A DNA stretch of 64,000 bases from Oenanthe sinensis. Taxonomy: Eukaryota; Streptophyta; Magnoliopsida; Apiales; Apiaceae. The stretch is from NCBI GenBank assembly GCA_028671895.1, contig CM053803.1, positions 47,242,786 through 47,306,785 of the forward strand. The letters are read 5' to 3'. The position numbers and the translations under genes were made by a program. The notes under the pieces are model-generated. The model made no database searches. It was not told where the DNA came from and saw only the letters and a list, made by a program, of their open reading frames with translations. Shown piece by piece: positions 22,347 through 33,316 of the stretch. Positions within the stretch are counted from its first letter, which is position 1. Every line of letters starts with the position of its first letter.

Positions 22347-22665
22347 CTCCCTCCATTTTTTTATGAGTCGCTTTGACTTTTGACACTCATTTTTATGTGT
22401 TTGACCGTATAGTAAAAATTATGATTTTCAAAATTTTCTTTTTTTAAAATATATAATATATATTTGAACTAATTTTTTTTTAATTCATATAACATATAAT
22501 ATTATATGAAATATAATATAATATGATATGATATATTTGAAATATATAATATATATTTTTTAATTTAAAAAAGAAAAATTTTAAAATCATAATTTTTATT
22601 ATACGGTCAAAACACATAAAAATGAGTGCCAAAAGTCAAAGCGATTTATAAAAAAATAGAGGAAG
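22347..22665. mobile_element. Stowaway-like MITE, 319 bp
   Basis: The terminal inverted repeat begins CTCCCTCCATTTTTTT at the left and, in complement, CTTCCTCTATTTTTTT at the right. The arms continue to pair over about 100 bp (for example TTTGACTTTTG and CAAAAGTCAAA). TA dinucleotides flank both ends (22345-22346, 22666-22667), the Tc1/mariner Stowaway target duplication. There is no coding capacity, and the centre is AT-rich. Confidence 0.9.
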
Positions 22666-22667
22666 TA

Positions 22668-23654
22668 GTAATTACTTTATTACAACTCTGAGTTTTACTA
22701 TAAATTCTATGGTATCAAATGCAAGTGCGATTTTGTGGATCAATAATGTCAAGGAGTTCGGAGAGATGGGACATATATAACACTTACTGTGTTCTTACAT
22801 CATCGACTTCGTCAGCCTCAAGATCAACATCGACTTCTTCTTCATTGTTGAGTTCATTTTCATCTCCAAGTTCATCACTTAATTCAAGTGAATCTCAACA
22901 CTCCATCGAGTTCTCACCATCTTATCATTTAGGGTTTGAAATTGTTAGTGTTTAATTAGGAATGATTTGGATTGGGGTGGTTCACTATAATTTAGGGATA
23001 ATGGATGTTATATTAGGGTAATGAATGAAAGGGTCGTGAATTTTGGCTAGGTCATGGGTTTTGGTTGGATTGTATTGTGACCTGGCAGCTTATTTGACAC
23101 TACTTAACGGAGTTCTGTCCAAAATCAATGGAATTTAAAGGCTATGAAAATTTTATTATGTTTAATGATTGATATGAATACCTAATGCAGTATAATGACC
23201 CAAGTGAAAGGTTTTTGAATTGAATGACCCAATTGCAAGTTCGTAGTCAGTTGAGTGATGAAACTGTCGTTTAACCCTACATAGTGCCCTGTAACTCTGT
23301 AATAACTAACAAGGATCAGAGGCGGGAGCATGAAACAGTTTCATTTGTTGACAAGAACTAGTATATATACCAAAACATCTTTAATTAACTTAAATTGAAT
23401 AAATTAAACTAAATTATTATAAAAATATAATTAATATAATATTATATACCTATACATATAATTCTTACTTCTGATTTTTATTTAATTATCAAATATAATT
23501 TTAATTTTCCACTTAACTCATGTGTGCACAAATATTTTATAATATTGGTGAATATAATTCTTTTGATATATGTTTATCACTATTTAATATGAACTTATAT
23601 AGTTGTATGAATCCGTGCATGTATTCGACTAAGCTGAAAATTGATCGGGACAAA
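22668..23654. other. Non-coding stretch between MITE and gypsy LTR
   Basis: It contains a serine-codon-rich open frame at 22719-22955 that looks like simple TCATCTTC-type sequence rather than a gene. The segment near 22980-23275 (GTGACCTGGCAG, TAACGGAGTTCTGTCC, AATGACCCAA) has the feel of a worn DNA-transposon derivative, but no ends were found. Confidence 0.4.
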
Positions 23655-24853
23655 ATTATGGATACAACTCCATAGGTCACCCACCATTCCCCGAGGGCAA
23701 AAAGCCCCATGGACAAAAACCAAATCCCGTGGGCACGGTCATGGCACCACTAAGCCCCGAGGGCCTAAACTATAGAGCCGAGAGGGCTTCATCAAGCCCG
23801 AGAGCTATATTAAGCCCAGTACATCATCTCCAAGCCCCGAGGGCATCATCACAACGCCTCATGGGTACTACCAAGCCCCCAGAGCATCATCACCATGTCC
23901 CATGAGCACTATTAAGCCCCGAGGGCAGCTCTACTAAACCCTGAGGGCATCATCAACAAGCCTCGTGGGCGCTACTAATCCCCGATGGCAATAAAACCAA
24001 GCCCCTGGGAACTACTAACCCCGAGGGAATTATCATCATGCCTCGTGGGCATTAGCAAGCCCCGAGGGCATCACTAATAAGCCACATGGGCACTACTAAG
24101 CCCAAGGGTATCATCACCAAGCCCCAGAGGCACTACTAAGTCCTGAGGGCATCACCACATCCCGTAGGCGCTACTAAGTCCCGAGGGTATCATCTCTAAG
24201 CCTCGAGGGCGCCATTAATCCCCGAGGGCATCACTACTAAGCCTCGATGATATCATCACCAAGCCCCGCGGGCACTTCTAATCCCCGAGGACATCACTAA
24301 TAAGTCCCATGGGCATTACTAAGCCACGTGGGCATCATCACCACGCCCGTGGTTGCTACTAAGCCCCAAGAGCATCACTACTAAGTCCCAAGGGCATCAC
24401 CACTACGCCTTGAGGGCTCCACTAAATCCCGGGGGAATCACTACTAAGCCCCGAGGGCATCGCCATGCCGCGTGTGAGCTACTAAGCCCCGAGTGCATCA
24501 TCATCAAGCCCCGAGGGCTTCATCACTATGCCCCATGGGCACTACTAAGCCCAAAGGGCATAACTACCAAGCCTTAAGGGCATCATAACCAAGCCCCAAG
24601 GGCATCAATAAGAACTACATCTTAGCTTTATCCTCGAAGGACATATAAGCCACTATGTCCTTGGTGTTCCCTTGCCGCCATAGCCTCGAGGGCATCACCA
24701 TAAACTACGTGCTGACTTGATTATCAATACCCTTGAGATAGGTAGGCGTCTTGCTAAAATAGAGATAGTTCCGACAAGCAAGTGTAACCATTAAAACTCG
24801 ATAATCTCTAACACCCTAAGCAATTAATACACCCTAGTTTTTAATCCATAACA
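23655..24853 (+). repeat. 5' LTR (left-truncated) of a Tat-like Ty3/gypsy element with GC-rich tandem repeats
   Basis: From about 23675 to 24620 a degenerate unit of roughly 20-24 bp, core AAGCCCCGAGGGCATCATCA, is repeated some forty times. A conserved tail follows (AATAAGAACTACATCTTAGC.., CTTGCCGCCATAGCC). The same arrangement recurs at 27757-28652, so these are the two LTRs. The 3' end at about 24853 is followed by a gypsy-type primer site. The U3 seen in the partner LTR (27205-27740) is missing here. Confidence 0.75.
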
Positions 24854-24873
24854 TTTGTCGCCGTCTTTGGGAC
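24854..24873 (+). promoter_or_regulatory. Primer binding site of the Tat-like element
   Basis: TTTGTCGCCGTCTTTGGGAC resembles the TTTGGCGCCGTCTGTGGGA primer region found behind the 5' LTRs of many Tat/Athila elements, with two substitutions. Confidence 0.65.
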
Positions 24874-25256
24874 AAGAATATCAACCATGGCAAAAATACG
24901 AAGCACACTTATAATTGAAGATCAACCTCCTTCACCTGACAAAGGAGTGCTTACGAATGAAATTCTGATCTCCACCACTTCCGCTACGGGTGCACCTCTA
25001 AATTTAACCGGACAAGGGGTGATTCCACCAAGCACGGCTGCTCAATGAATGAACTGTCAACTTGTCCCAGTAATGATCATCCCATCAAATTGCCCAACTT
25101 CTCAAGGCACATTTATGCAATCAATAAAAGATGACAAAAGACCATAGCACCCAGGGCTGATTGTGAACATAATATCCGGAGGGCCAACTATTTTTGGGAC
25201 TTCAAGGAAAGCATATACCCGGGAAGTACTACATGTTGTAGGAGAAGTACCTAAAC

Positions 25257-25793
25257 GTGCTAATTAAGATTGATATCTCTTTATTTTTCGATGACACAGA
25301 CTTAGAAGGGGTGAAGTTCCCCCATGATGACCCGTTGGTCATTATACTTTTGATTGGTACCTCTCAAGTGAAGCGAGTCCTTGTAGACAGCGAAGCTTCG
25401 ATAGACATTCTATTTCATAATGCATATCTCAAGATGGGGTACAACGACTCTCAATTATCTCTATCTGACATGCCTATATGCGAGTTCAACAGAGACAAGT
25501 CTAAAGTCAAAGGAAAAATTCAACTTCCCGTGTTAGTTGGGAAAGAGCCTCGTGAGGCCTCTTAGATGTTAAACTTTCTCGGAATCAAGGTTGTGTTATC
25601 GTACAATGTGATCCTTGGTCGGACATTGATGCACTCTTTCAAGGCCGTTGCCTCTACTTACTATCTCATACTAAAATTTCCAACGAGTAACAAAGTTGGA
25701 GAAGAAAATGGATATCAAAAGAGGGCAAAGAGTTTTTATGTAGCTGCATTAGGGCTTGATGGAGTCGGGGACAAGTACTCTACTTATACATAG
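25257..25793 (+). pseudogene. Tat-type gypsy protease remnant
   Basis: Two adjacent pieces of one frame are split by a TAG at 25563-25565. Landmarks are the run LEGVKFPHDDPLVI near the start, the active-site region VLVDSEASIDILF (about residues 41-53, where the family has D-S-G and this copy D-S-E), and SYNVILGR followed by FKAVASTYYLILKFP after the stop. That last part matches the conserved segment after the protease in Tat elements. Loss of the active-site glycine and the stop make it non-functional. RT does not follow as expected; a deletion brings it next to the RNase H remnant. Confidence 0.75.
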
Positions 25794-25909
25794 AAATGTC
25801 CGATAAGACTTTAAGCGATATCCTTGTAAAATAGTAATCAAAGGTTTATAAATTCATCTACTACGTAAGTGAACGCACAAAATCCAAGTCTTGATAGACC
25901 AACCTCTGA

Positions 25910-26770
25910 GAAACATAATGCTCAACCCCAAGGATAGTAAAAGACTAATCAAATGGGCCATTAATCTTAGTGTGTTTCAACAAGTATAAGCCACGACTAC
26001 TATGAAAGCATAGGCACTTGCCGACTTCGTGGTTGATTGTACCATTGATAACCAAAAAGTCACGAGGTGGGATAAGGGTGAGATTTCCCAAGATAAGGGA
26101 GACGTTTATCAAGATGAAGATGTGAAATTTAAGGAGTATTAGATTCTCTATTTTGAAGAAGTGTCAAAAACAAAAAATGAGGAGTTGTTTGAGTTCTACA
26201 AATCCTTAATGAGTTCCTAGTCGAATACACCATAAAGTTGGACTTTTTTTATGAATAACAATGAAGGTTAGTATGAATTTCTCATCGCAGGAATTGGCTT
26301 AGATAAAGTCATAAGAGCTAAGAACCTCAAGATTTTCGCACACTCGAGATTGATCATCTCGTAAGTAAATACGGAATACGAAGCCTGTGATAAAACCATG
26401 ATCAAGTACTTAAAAATGGTCAAGACTCGAATGACCCAATTTGAAGAGTGCTTTGTTGAGCATATACCGTGAGAGAAAAATATGAAGGTTGATAACTTGT
26501 TTATGTTTTCTTATTCTAAAGTACAAAACTATGATGATAATGTATATTTTCAAGTGCTGAAAACACCAAGCATCGATACAAAGCTAGTGGCTCATATAAA
26601 ATAGGGAAGCTGTTGGATGGATTCCATCAAATCTCACTTAGAAACGGGATGGTTTCCTGACAATGCCCTGGAGGCATGAAAACTGACAATACAAGTGTTG
26701 ATATACGCCTTGATAGACGAGATTCTTTACAAGAAATCCTTTGTGATCCTTTACTTGAAATGTCTACAAC
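25910..26770 (+). pseudogene. Tat-type RNase H / second RNase H remnant
   Basis: In broken frames one reads KRLIKWAINLS and ALADFVVDCT (the usual end of the RT-linked region). Further on come FLIAGIGLDKVIRAKNLK, VNTEYEACDKTMIKYLK, TQFEECFVEHIP and VYFQVLKTPSI, which are characteristic of the extra RNase H of Tat elements. At about 26690 LTIQVLIYALIDEILYKK is the segment normally preceding the integrase zinc finger. Several stops interrupt it, and no integrase catalytic core follows. Confidence 0.65.
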
Positions 26771-27204
26771 TTCGTAAAGCTAAGTTCTAGCGAAGAGAAC
26801 AATTAAATAGCCAAGACCGGTCAAAAAATATTTTTAACTTAAAAATGACTTAGAAAAATAAAACTATGGTTTTTATAAAGAATAAGTAGGTATGCAAGAC
26901 CCAAAGGCTAGAGCCCAAATAAGATAGTCAAGCCCGAAGCTAGGCTCGTACAAAAAACCCAAAACACTCAAAGTTAAACGAGTATAAAGGGCAGGGAACA
27001 TTTTCCCGTAATTTATTCAAATTACAAAGAGCCTCGAAGGCCAAATCGTTGCAAACGTGTAGGTTACTCCACACTTTGCGCTAAAAAAACACTAGGTTTA
27101 GGACCGATAAGCATCAATTGCTCAGATAAGACCCCGAGTCTGGTAATGAAAATTGCAACTTCTATAAAATGGGAATTGTTCCCCAGAAGTTGCGGGGCAA
27201 ATAA

Positions 27205-28652
27205 TGTGGGCTAAAAAATGTCATAAAGATACATTAATGTTACTTTAATTAGACCTAATTTGATCCTAAGGGAAAACCCATTTAACAAGGCCCGAAAACC
27301 TAATTATAAAATAAATTCATAATTAATCAATTAGCTAAATATACAACTAATTGATTGTGTCTAACTACAAGGAAACTAATCAAAAGAGTAGCCCCCAAGA
27401 CACCTCGATCAACAATGAAACATAATCCTATAAGAAAACAACATTCTACATGGAAACATCCATAAAAAAAGGTTACTTCCTCCCCAACAATTATATTCCT
27501 ACAAATAATATGAGTTTCAAAACCCCTATATAAAGGACATTTACTTTCCCACATCGAGAAGATGTGAAACAAACTATTTTTTTTCTGTATAAAGAGACTC
27601 ACAATCAATTTATAGGAGAGAAGACTTTCACTTATCCCACATTTGTGGGATTTGAGTAACAAGTCTCTCGAACTACTATATATACTTGCCTATGTTTATA
27701 TAACAAGAGGGTGATAAAGTTATTAATACAACTCCATATATCAGCCACCACACCCCGAGGGCACTAAGCCCCATAGGCAACAACCAAGCCCGAGGGCACG
27801 ATCATGGTACCACTAAGCCCTAAGGGCTTCAACTATAAAGTCGTGAGGGCTACATCAAGCCCGAAAGCTACATTAAACCCCGAGTGCATCATCTTCTAGC
27901 CCCGAGGGTATCATCACCATGCCTCATGGGCATTACCAAACCCCCGAGCATCATCGTCATGCCACATGGGTATTAATAATCCCTAGGGGCATCCCTACTA
28001 AGCCCCGAGGGCATCATCACCAAGTCTCATGGGCACTACTAAGCCCCGATGGCATTATCACTATGCCTCGTTGGCACTATCAATCTCTGAGGGCACCATT
28101 AATAAGCCACATGAGCACTAATGAGCCCCGAGGGTATCATCACCAAACCCTATGGGCACTACTAAGCTCCGATGGCATCACTATTCCCCGTGGGCGTTAC
28201 TTAGCCCCGAGGGCATCATTAATAAGCCCCATTGATACTACTAAGCCCCGAGGGCAACATCACCAATCCATGTGGGTGCTACTAAACCCCAAGGACATCA
28301 CTACTAAGCCTTGAGGGCATCACTACTATGCTTCGAGGGCTCCACTAAGTCCCAGAGGCATCGTTATTAAACCACGAAGGCATCACCACGCCATGTGGGA
28401 GCTACTAAACCCCGAGTGCTTCATCACAAACCCCCGAGTGCATCATCACTAAGCCCCATGGGCACTACCAATCCCAAAGGGCATCATCACCAAGCCCCAA
28501 TGGCATCATCACCAAGCCCCAAGGTCATCAATAAGAACTATGTCTTGTCTTCATCCACTAAGGATATATATATAAGCCACTACGTCCTTGGTGTGTCCTT
28601 GCCGCCATAGCCTTGAGTGCATCACCAAAAACTACGTCCTGGCTTGATTCCC
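27205..28652 (+). repeat. 3' LTR of the Tat-like element, with tandem repeats at 27757-28540
   Basis: It begins TGTGGGCTAAAAAATG after a purine-rich tract. About 500 bp of U3 is followed by the same AAGCCCCGAGGGCATCATCA-type repeats as in the 5' LTR and the shared tail CTTGCCGCCATAGCC. Similarity to the 5' LTR stops at about 28652, so the right end is missing, just left of the inverted-repeat element that begins at 28673. Confidence 0.7.
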
Positions 28653-28672
28653 AATACAACTCTATCATATAT

Positions 28673-29603
28673 TATAGACTTAATTGCAGATTAATGGCTT
28701 TTATTTTAATTATTTTGCACCAAAATGGTTAAATTATTAATGATGCCAAAGTGATGGCTAATTGTTCAATTTCACAGCACTTAGGTGGCTCCGGGTCCTT
28801 TTCGTTAGTTCACAACTAACGACATTATGATTTTTGAAATAAAATAAGATTGAATTTTATTTTGATGGCTGTAGTTTAATTTTTTTCCACATAGTTGGCT
28901 AAATTAAAAAATAGTTATATTTCCACACATTATGATCCATAATTCTAAGTATGGGTGGGCATAAATATCTGAAAATCCGGATATCCTAATTTCCAATCCA
29001 GTATCCGATTTTCAAAATCCAAAAATTTGGATATCCGATCTGATTTTGTGGACCGGATATCCGATCCAATTTTATGGACTGGATATCCCATCTGATTTTC
29101 TAGACCTAAGATCGGATCAGTTATATTCAGTCTTGGAACCGAACCGATATGAATCACTATTATTATAATAATTTATTCTATAATACTTTGAATAGTTAAA
29201 TTACGATAAATTCTAATATTTTATCCTAAAATAGATAATTTAAAAAGTGAAATAAAATAAATATAAGGCTTAACTTGAGGTAAAAAATATTAAGTACAAA
29301 TTAATTGATTAGCATCTTGAAGTACAAAGAAAGCACAAATTGAAACAAGACATAATAAATTATTGTTTTAATTTAACCAACTATGTGGGAAAAAAAATAA
29401 ACTACAACCATCAAAATGCAATTCAATCTTATTTTATTTCAAAAATCCTAGCGCTGTTAGTTGTGAACTAACGTAAAAGACCTGGAGCCACCTAAGTGCT
29501 GAGAAATTGAACAATTAGTCATTACTTTGGCATAATTAATAATTTAGCCATTTTTATACAAAAATATTAAATTACAAGGCATCAATCTGCAATTAAGTCT
29601 ATA
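28673..29603. mobile_element. Long-TIR foldback element, 931 bp, non-autonomous
   Basis: The left arm begins TATAGACTTAATTGCAGATT and the right arm ends with its complement at 29603. The arms pair over about 240 bp with scattered mismatches (for example AGGTGGCTCCGGGTCC near 28782 against GACCTGGAGCCACCT near 29482; GTTAGTTCACAACTAAC is itself palindromic). There is no coding capacity. The centre (about 28970-29120) is a degenerate repeat of GGATATCCGATC. No convincing target duplication was found. It is probably a MULE- or hAT-derived MITE, class unresolved. Confidence 0.75.
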
Positions 29604-31889
29604 TTATAATTAAATTATATTTTCTAATTTAAAAATCCTACTTCTGCTATAATGTTTTTAAATATAGTTTACTCACATTCAATCAACTCAATTTTATCAC
29701 CATTCAAACTCTTTTTTTTATTTAAAATTATGGCTTATATTTAAATTTTATGAATATTAATATATAAACATCATTGTATAGAAAAATATAAAAAGAAATT
29801 AATACTAAAATAAATTATCATATTAAATGAAATATTTAAATTATATAAAATATTTAAGATATAATTTTATAATAACATCTGTGTTTTGCACGAGTTATAA
29901 GATATATATAAAAGATAAAAAATTAAAAAATGAGACTTTTATATCATGTGGATAAGTCCTGTATATTCCAAATCATATCCCGACTTTTACCAGAAACATG
30001 AAATAAAAAAATATTTTATCTATTGATATAAAATTAATTCTTATTTTTTAAAAGTATCGAATATTAAACGGCTTTGGAGATTTAACTATTCCCGTATTTA
30101 TGTAAACCCTACTCACCCGAGGCTCATATATATATATATGATCAGTGCAGATAATATTGTAGGAGTAATAATTAGGCATGATCAGGTAGGGTCAACCGGT
30201 GTTGAAACATCAACATCCTTTAGATTGAGTGCCATCCTTCCGGAGATTTAGGCCCCGACAACGTTGCAGACGTCCTAGAAGCTGGGCGATTTTCTTTCTA
30301 AACGTACTGAAATATTATAATAAATATTTATAATTATAATATTATTTGCGCATAACCCGTGCGAAGCAGAGTTTAGTTAAAATTATTGAATAAAATTTTG
30401 TTAAAAAATATTATTTAATAAAATCATTTTTGTTAGATTTTAGTTTTTAAATTCATTTTCATTGTAATTTTATAATTTTATTTATTAAATTAGAATTTAT
30501 TGAATATAAATATAATTGTACATCAAAACTTTTAAATAAATAAAATTTATATTAGTTTCTTATTTATATTTTTGAATATATTAATAACCTAATGAACCAC
30601 ACTTGTATGATTAATATATAAAAGATAAATTCATATGGGTGAAACAAATATGTTAATATATTATATAGATATATAGATATATAAATTCTTTTAATAACTT
30701 AAAATCGATGAAATAGTTCTATGGTTAATATTGACTATATATTACGATAAAAGTTGTAATAATTTTAAAATTAATATAATAATTAGTAAAATTGTATATG
30801 TTGATTGTAATATACAAATTATTTAAAACAAATTAGAAAATTTTAAAAATAATTTAATCTTATATTATATTTGATACTATTATTTATCATTAAAATGTTT
30901 TGTCTATTAATAAATATATAAATTAGTGTATTTATATTTTTTATTGAAAATGTACATATACATATATGTATATATATTTAAAATTAATTAATTAATAAAT
31001 ATGGTTAAATAAGTTAAAAATAATAAATAAATAAATTTAAATTGTATAATTGATATAATCTCATAATATAAGTTTGAATAATTTATATTAAATTTATAAT
31101 TATTTTAGTAAATAAATAACATAAATCAGTATGATGATTAAATTCTTATTAATCTATATTGCATGGGTAAATTTGTTAAGGGTTTCATTTATTAATGATA
31201 ACGAGTTTGGGAAAAATAGGTTAAGATGGTATCGAGTCTTTTGTTTGCTTGAGCAGTGGAACAAATCTGTTTAATTTAATATTTTTTATAAAATAAAAAA
31301 CTCATTAAATATTAAAGAACATCATCATATATTTTTTGTAATAGACATTTACATATAATTTTATAAATAGAGATAAATATAATAAATTTTAATTTGATTC
31401 TTTATTCACATAATTTTATTGTTCCTCCTTCAGAACACAACCAACGTATTGACCCCTAAAAGTACATATAAATTAATGCGATAGTGTGATTCTAATAATT
31501 AATAATTAAGTTTTAAATATATTAAAAATAATTTAAAAAGTATTGATATAATATAATATAAATAATAAATAAATATTAAAATCAAATAAAATTTAAATAG
31601 GGATATAATTATATGCAAAAATCATAAATAATAAATAATAAAAAATATGTTAATACTAAAATTTGATGCTTTTCTGTTACCGAATATAATTAAAAAGAGT
31701 TTGAAATATAATAGAATTTTATTAGAATTATTTGTATGCTTTGAATTTATTATAAATTAGATTTTTAGAGTATGTATATAATATAATAAAAAAATAAATG
31801 ATGTAATAAAAAAGAATTTAAGCAGAAATATGATTGTAGGTAAAAAATTAAATACGTATTGCACATTATTAGAATTTCAAAGATAAACC
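29604..31889. other. AT-rich non-coding stretch
   Basis: No ORF or RNA gene is seen in 2.3 kb. A small GC-richer island at about 30110-30300 (GGCCCCGACAACGTTGCAGA) and the phrase ACCCGTGCGAAGCAGAG near 30356 resemble ends of worn plant transposons, but no matching termini were located. Confidence 0.45.
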
Positions 31890-32516
31890 TGTTAGGGATT
31901 GTGGTGTTAATAATGTAATCAACTAAGTTACTTGACTTAATTTTGTTAAGCTAAGTAAAATGTATTATCATATGCATATTGAGAGTATGTTTAAAACAGT
32001 AACTTGAAACAATATGTTTTATCACAGTATAAATAGGTGACAGTAAAAGAATAAAAGAATAAAATGATCCTTGAGCTAAGAGTTCACAAAGTGTTCATGC
32101 ACAATATGGTTCAAATTTCAAACGGTAACATTGAACACTCAAGCCTATGACAACATATTCAAGTGATAGTATAAAGGATCAGCTGACAACAACTATTATC
32201 CCGACAATAAACTTGACGGAAAATGAAGAATTGAAGACAACACGTTTTACTAATAATAACATTGGCGGGAATAATAGATAGAAGTTTTGGAGACAACATG
32301 TTTTAATGGACTATCAAGGATCGACAATAAAGTATGCGGAGCCATAGATACTGTCACTAAAGAGGAATTAAAAGTTGACAGTACACTTTTAGTGAAGCTG
32401 ACAGTCTGTTCCTAGTAGCAGAGTAGATAGGAAAAATACAAGGAATGATTTTGACATCTCAATCTACTTTATCAAGTCTACTACTGCAATTTGGGATAAG
32501 ACTAACAAAAAGATAA
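31890..32516 (+). repeat. 5' LTR of element C, left part
   Basis: It has a TG start and no coding. It includes TGACAGT or its complement three times (32350-32420) and many GACAA-type variants. It is continued at 46430 behind element B. Confidence 0.8.
32512..32516. repeat. Target site duplication GATAA (left) of element B
   Basis: GATAA precedes the B LTR at 32517 and recurs at 46430-46434 directly after the other B LTR. Confidence 0.95.
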
Positions 32517-33279
32517 TGTTAGGAGTATATTCATTTGATGATGTACAAAATACTAGAACATGGTCTAGATTAGTTTATTTGTAATAAGTCTTTCTAGTCT
32601 CTGAAATGTATAATCAGAGTCTAGATAGTCAACATTCATGTTACTTGTACTTAGAAGAATTTCTGTAGAAAGTGAAACCAGAGTCTGCATGAAGATCAGA
32701 GTCTGGAAGGTGATCAGAGTCTATAGATTATCAGAGTCTACATGTGATCAGAGTTTGAAGATCATCAGAGTCTAAAGGATTCAGAGTCTATACAGTTAAA
32801 GTTAAAATTTGGAAGAGGATCACATGAATGGAAAGTCTTCGAAGATCAAGATAAATATATTGCAGATATGCTATGGGAAAGAAAGAGAATTCTAGAAGGA
32901 AACTGTCAATTAATAATTAGGAATTCTATTCCTATTGTAATTTATCTTTCTGTTATTAGTTGATAGGCAGCTCTCTATATAAACACTATGTAACCTAATT
33001 GTAAAGTTGTGGAAAAAAGTCGAAGAAAAATTTATCTGAGTGAAATTTTGTGAGAGCATAGAGATAGAGAGAGTTGTTGTGATAATCACAGAGAAGCTGC
33101 TAGGGTTTGTGTACATCCTAGGAGAGTTTTGTATTTAATCATCAATAATACAAACAGTACTTAGTCATATCTTTGTGTTTGATCTTTGTTCTTAATTCAT
33201 ATCGAAATTGATTTTAAAATCAGGAAGAAAAGACACACAAGTATTCAACCCCCCTTCTACTTGTGCAACTGGGAAAATA
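32517..33279 (+). repeat. 5' LTR of element B
   Basis: It starts TGTTAGGAGTATATTC and ends GGGAAAATA (terminal CA mutated to TA compared with the 3' LTR). Seven exact CAGAGTCT words lie between 32613 and 32790. The conserved block GTATTCAACCCCCCTTCTAC is at 33241-33260. A TATA-like CTCTATATAAACAC near 32970-32985 is a candidate core promoter. Confidence 0.95.
32970..32986 (+). promoter_or_regulatory. TATA-like box in the B 5' LTR
   Basis: CTCTATATAAACACTATG is followed about 30 bp later by a probable transcription start region. The same box is present in the 3' LTR (about 46122), in LTR E (about 3174) and in the lone LTR (about 56142). Confidence 0.6.
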
Positions 33280-33280
33280 A

Positions 33281-33294
33281 TTGGTATCAGAGCC
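33281..33294 (+). promoter_or_regulatory. Primer binding site of element B (initiator tRNA-Met)
   Basis: TTGGTATCAGAGCC stands directly after the 5' LTR and complements the 3' end of initiator tRNA-Met. Confidence 0.95.
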
Positions 33295-33316
33295 TAACGT
33301 TTAAAATCGATCAAAG

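Larger units (their letters stand above)
24854..27204 (+). mobile_element. Internally deleted body of the Tat-like Ty3/gypsy element
   Basis: Only about 2.35 kb separate the LTRs, far less than an autonomous Tat element. What remains is a protease (25257-25793), the end of the RT/RNase H region (about 25910-26060) and an additional RNase H-like domain (about 26245-26600). A short piece follows (near 26690-26770, ALIDEILYKKSF) that normally precedes integrase. Most of gag, the RT core and the integrase core are absent. The polypurine-like TTGCGGGGCAAAT lies at 27190-27202. Frames are broken many times. Confidence 0.7.

Noticed and set aside
22719..22955. Serine-rich 78-codon ORF that could be a small host gene
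   Set aside because: It is a run of TCATCTTC-like simple sequence, with no domain and no gene context.
23675..24620. Proline/histidine-rich ORFs across the GC-rich repeats (also 27919-28610)
   Set aside because: They arise from the tandem repeat in several frames and lie in an LTR.
27327..27662. 111-codon minus-strand ORF with hydrophobic stretches
   Set aside because: It sits in the U3 of the Tat-like 3' LTR, has no homology that I recognise, and is not conserved in the partner LTR.
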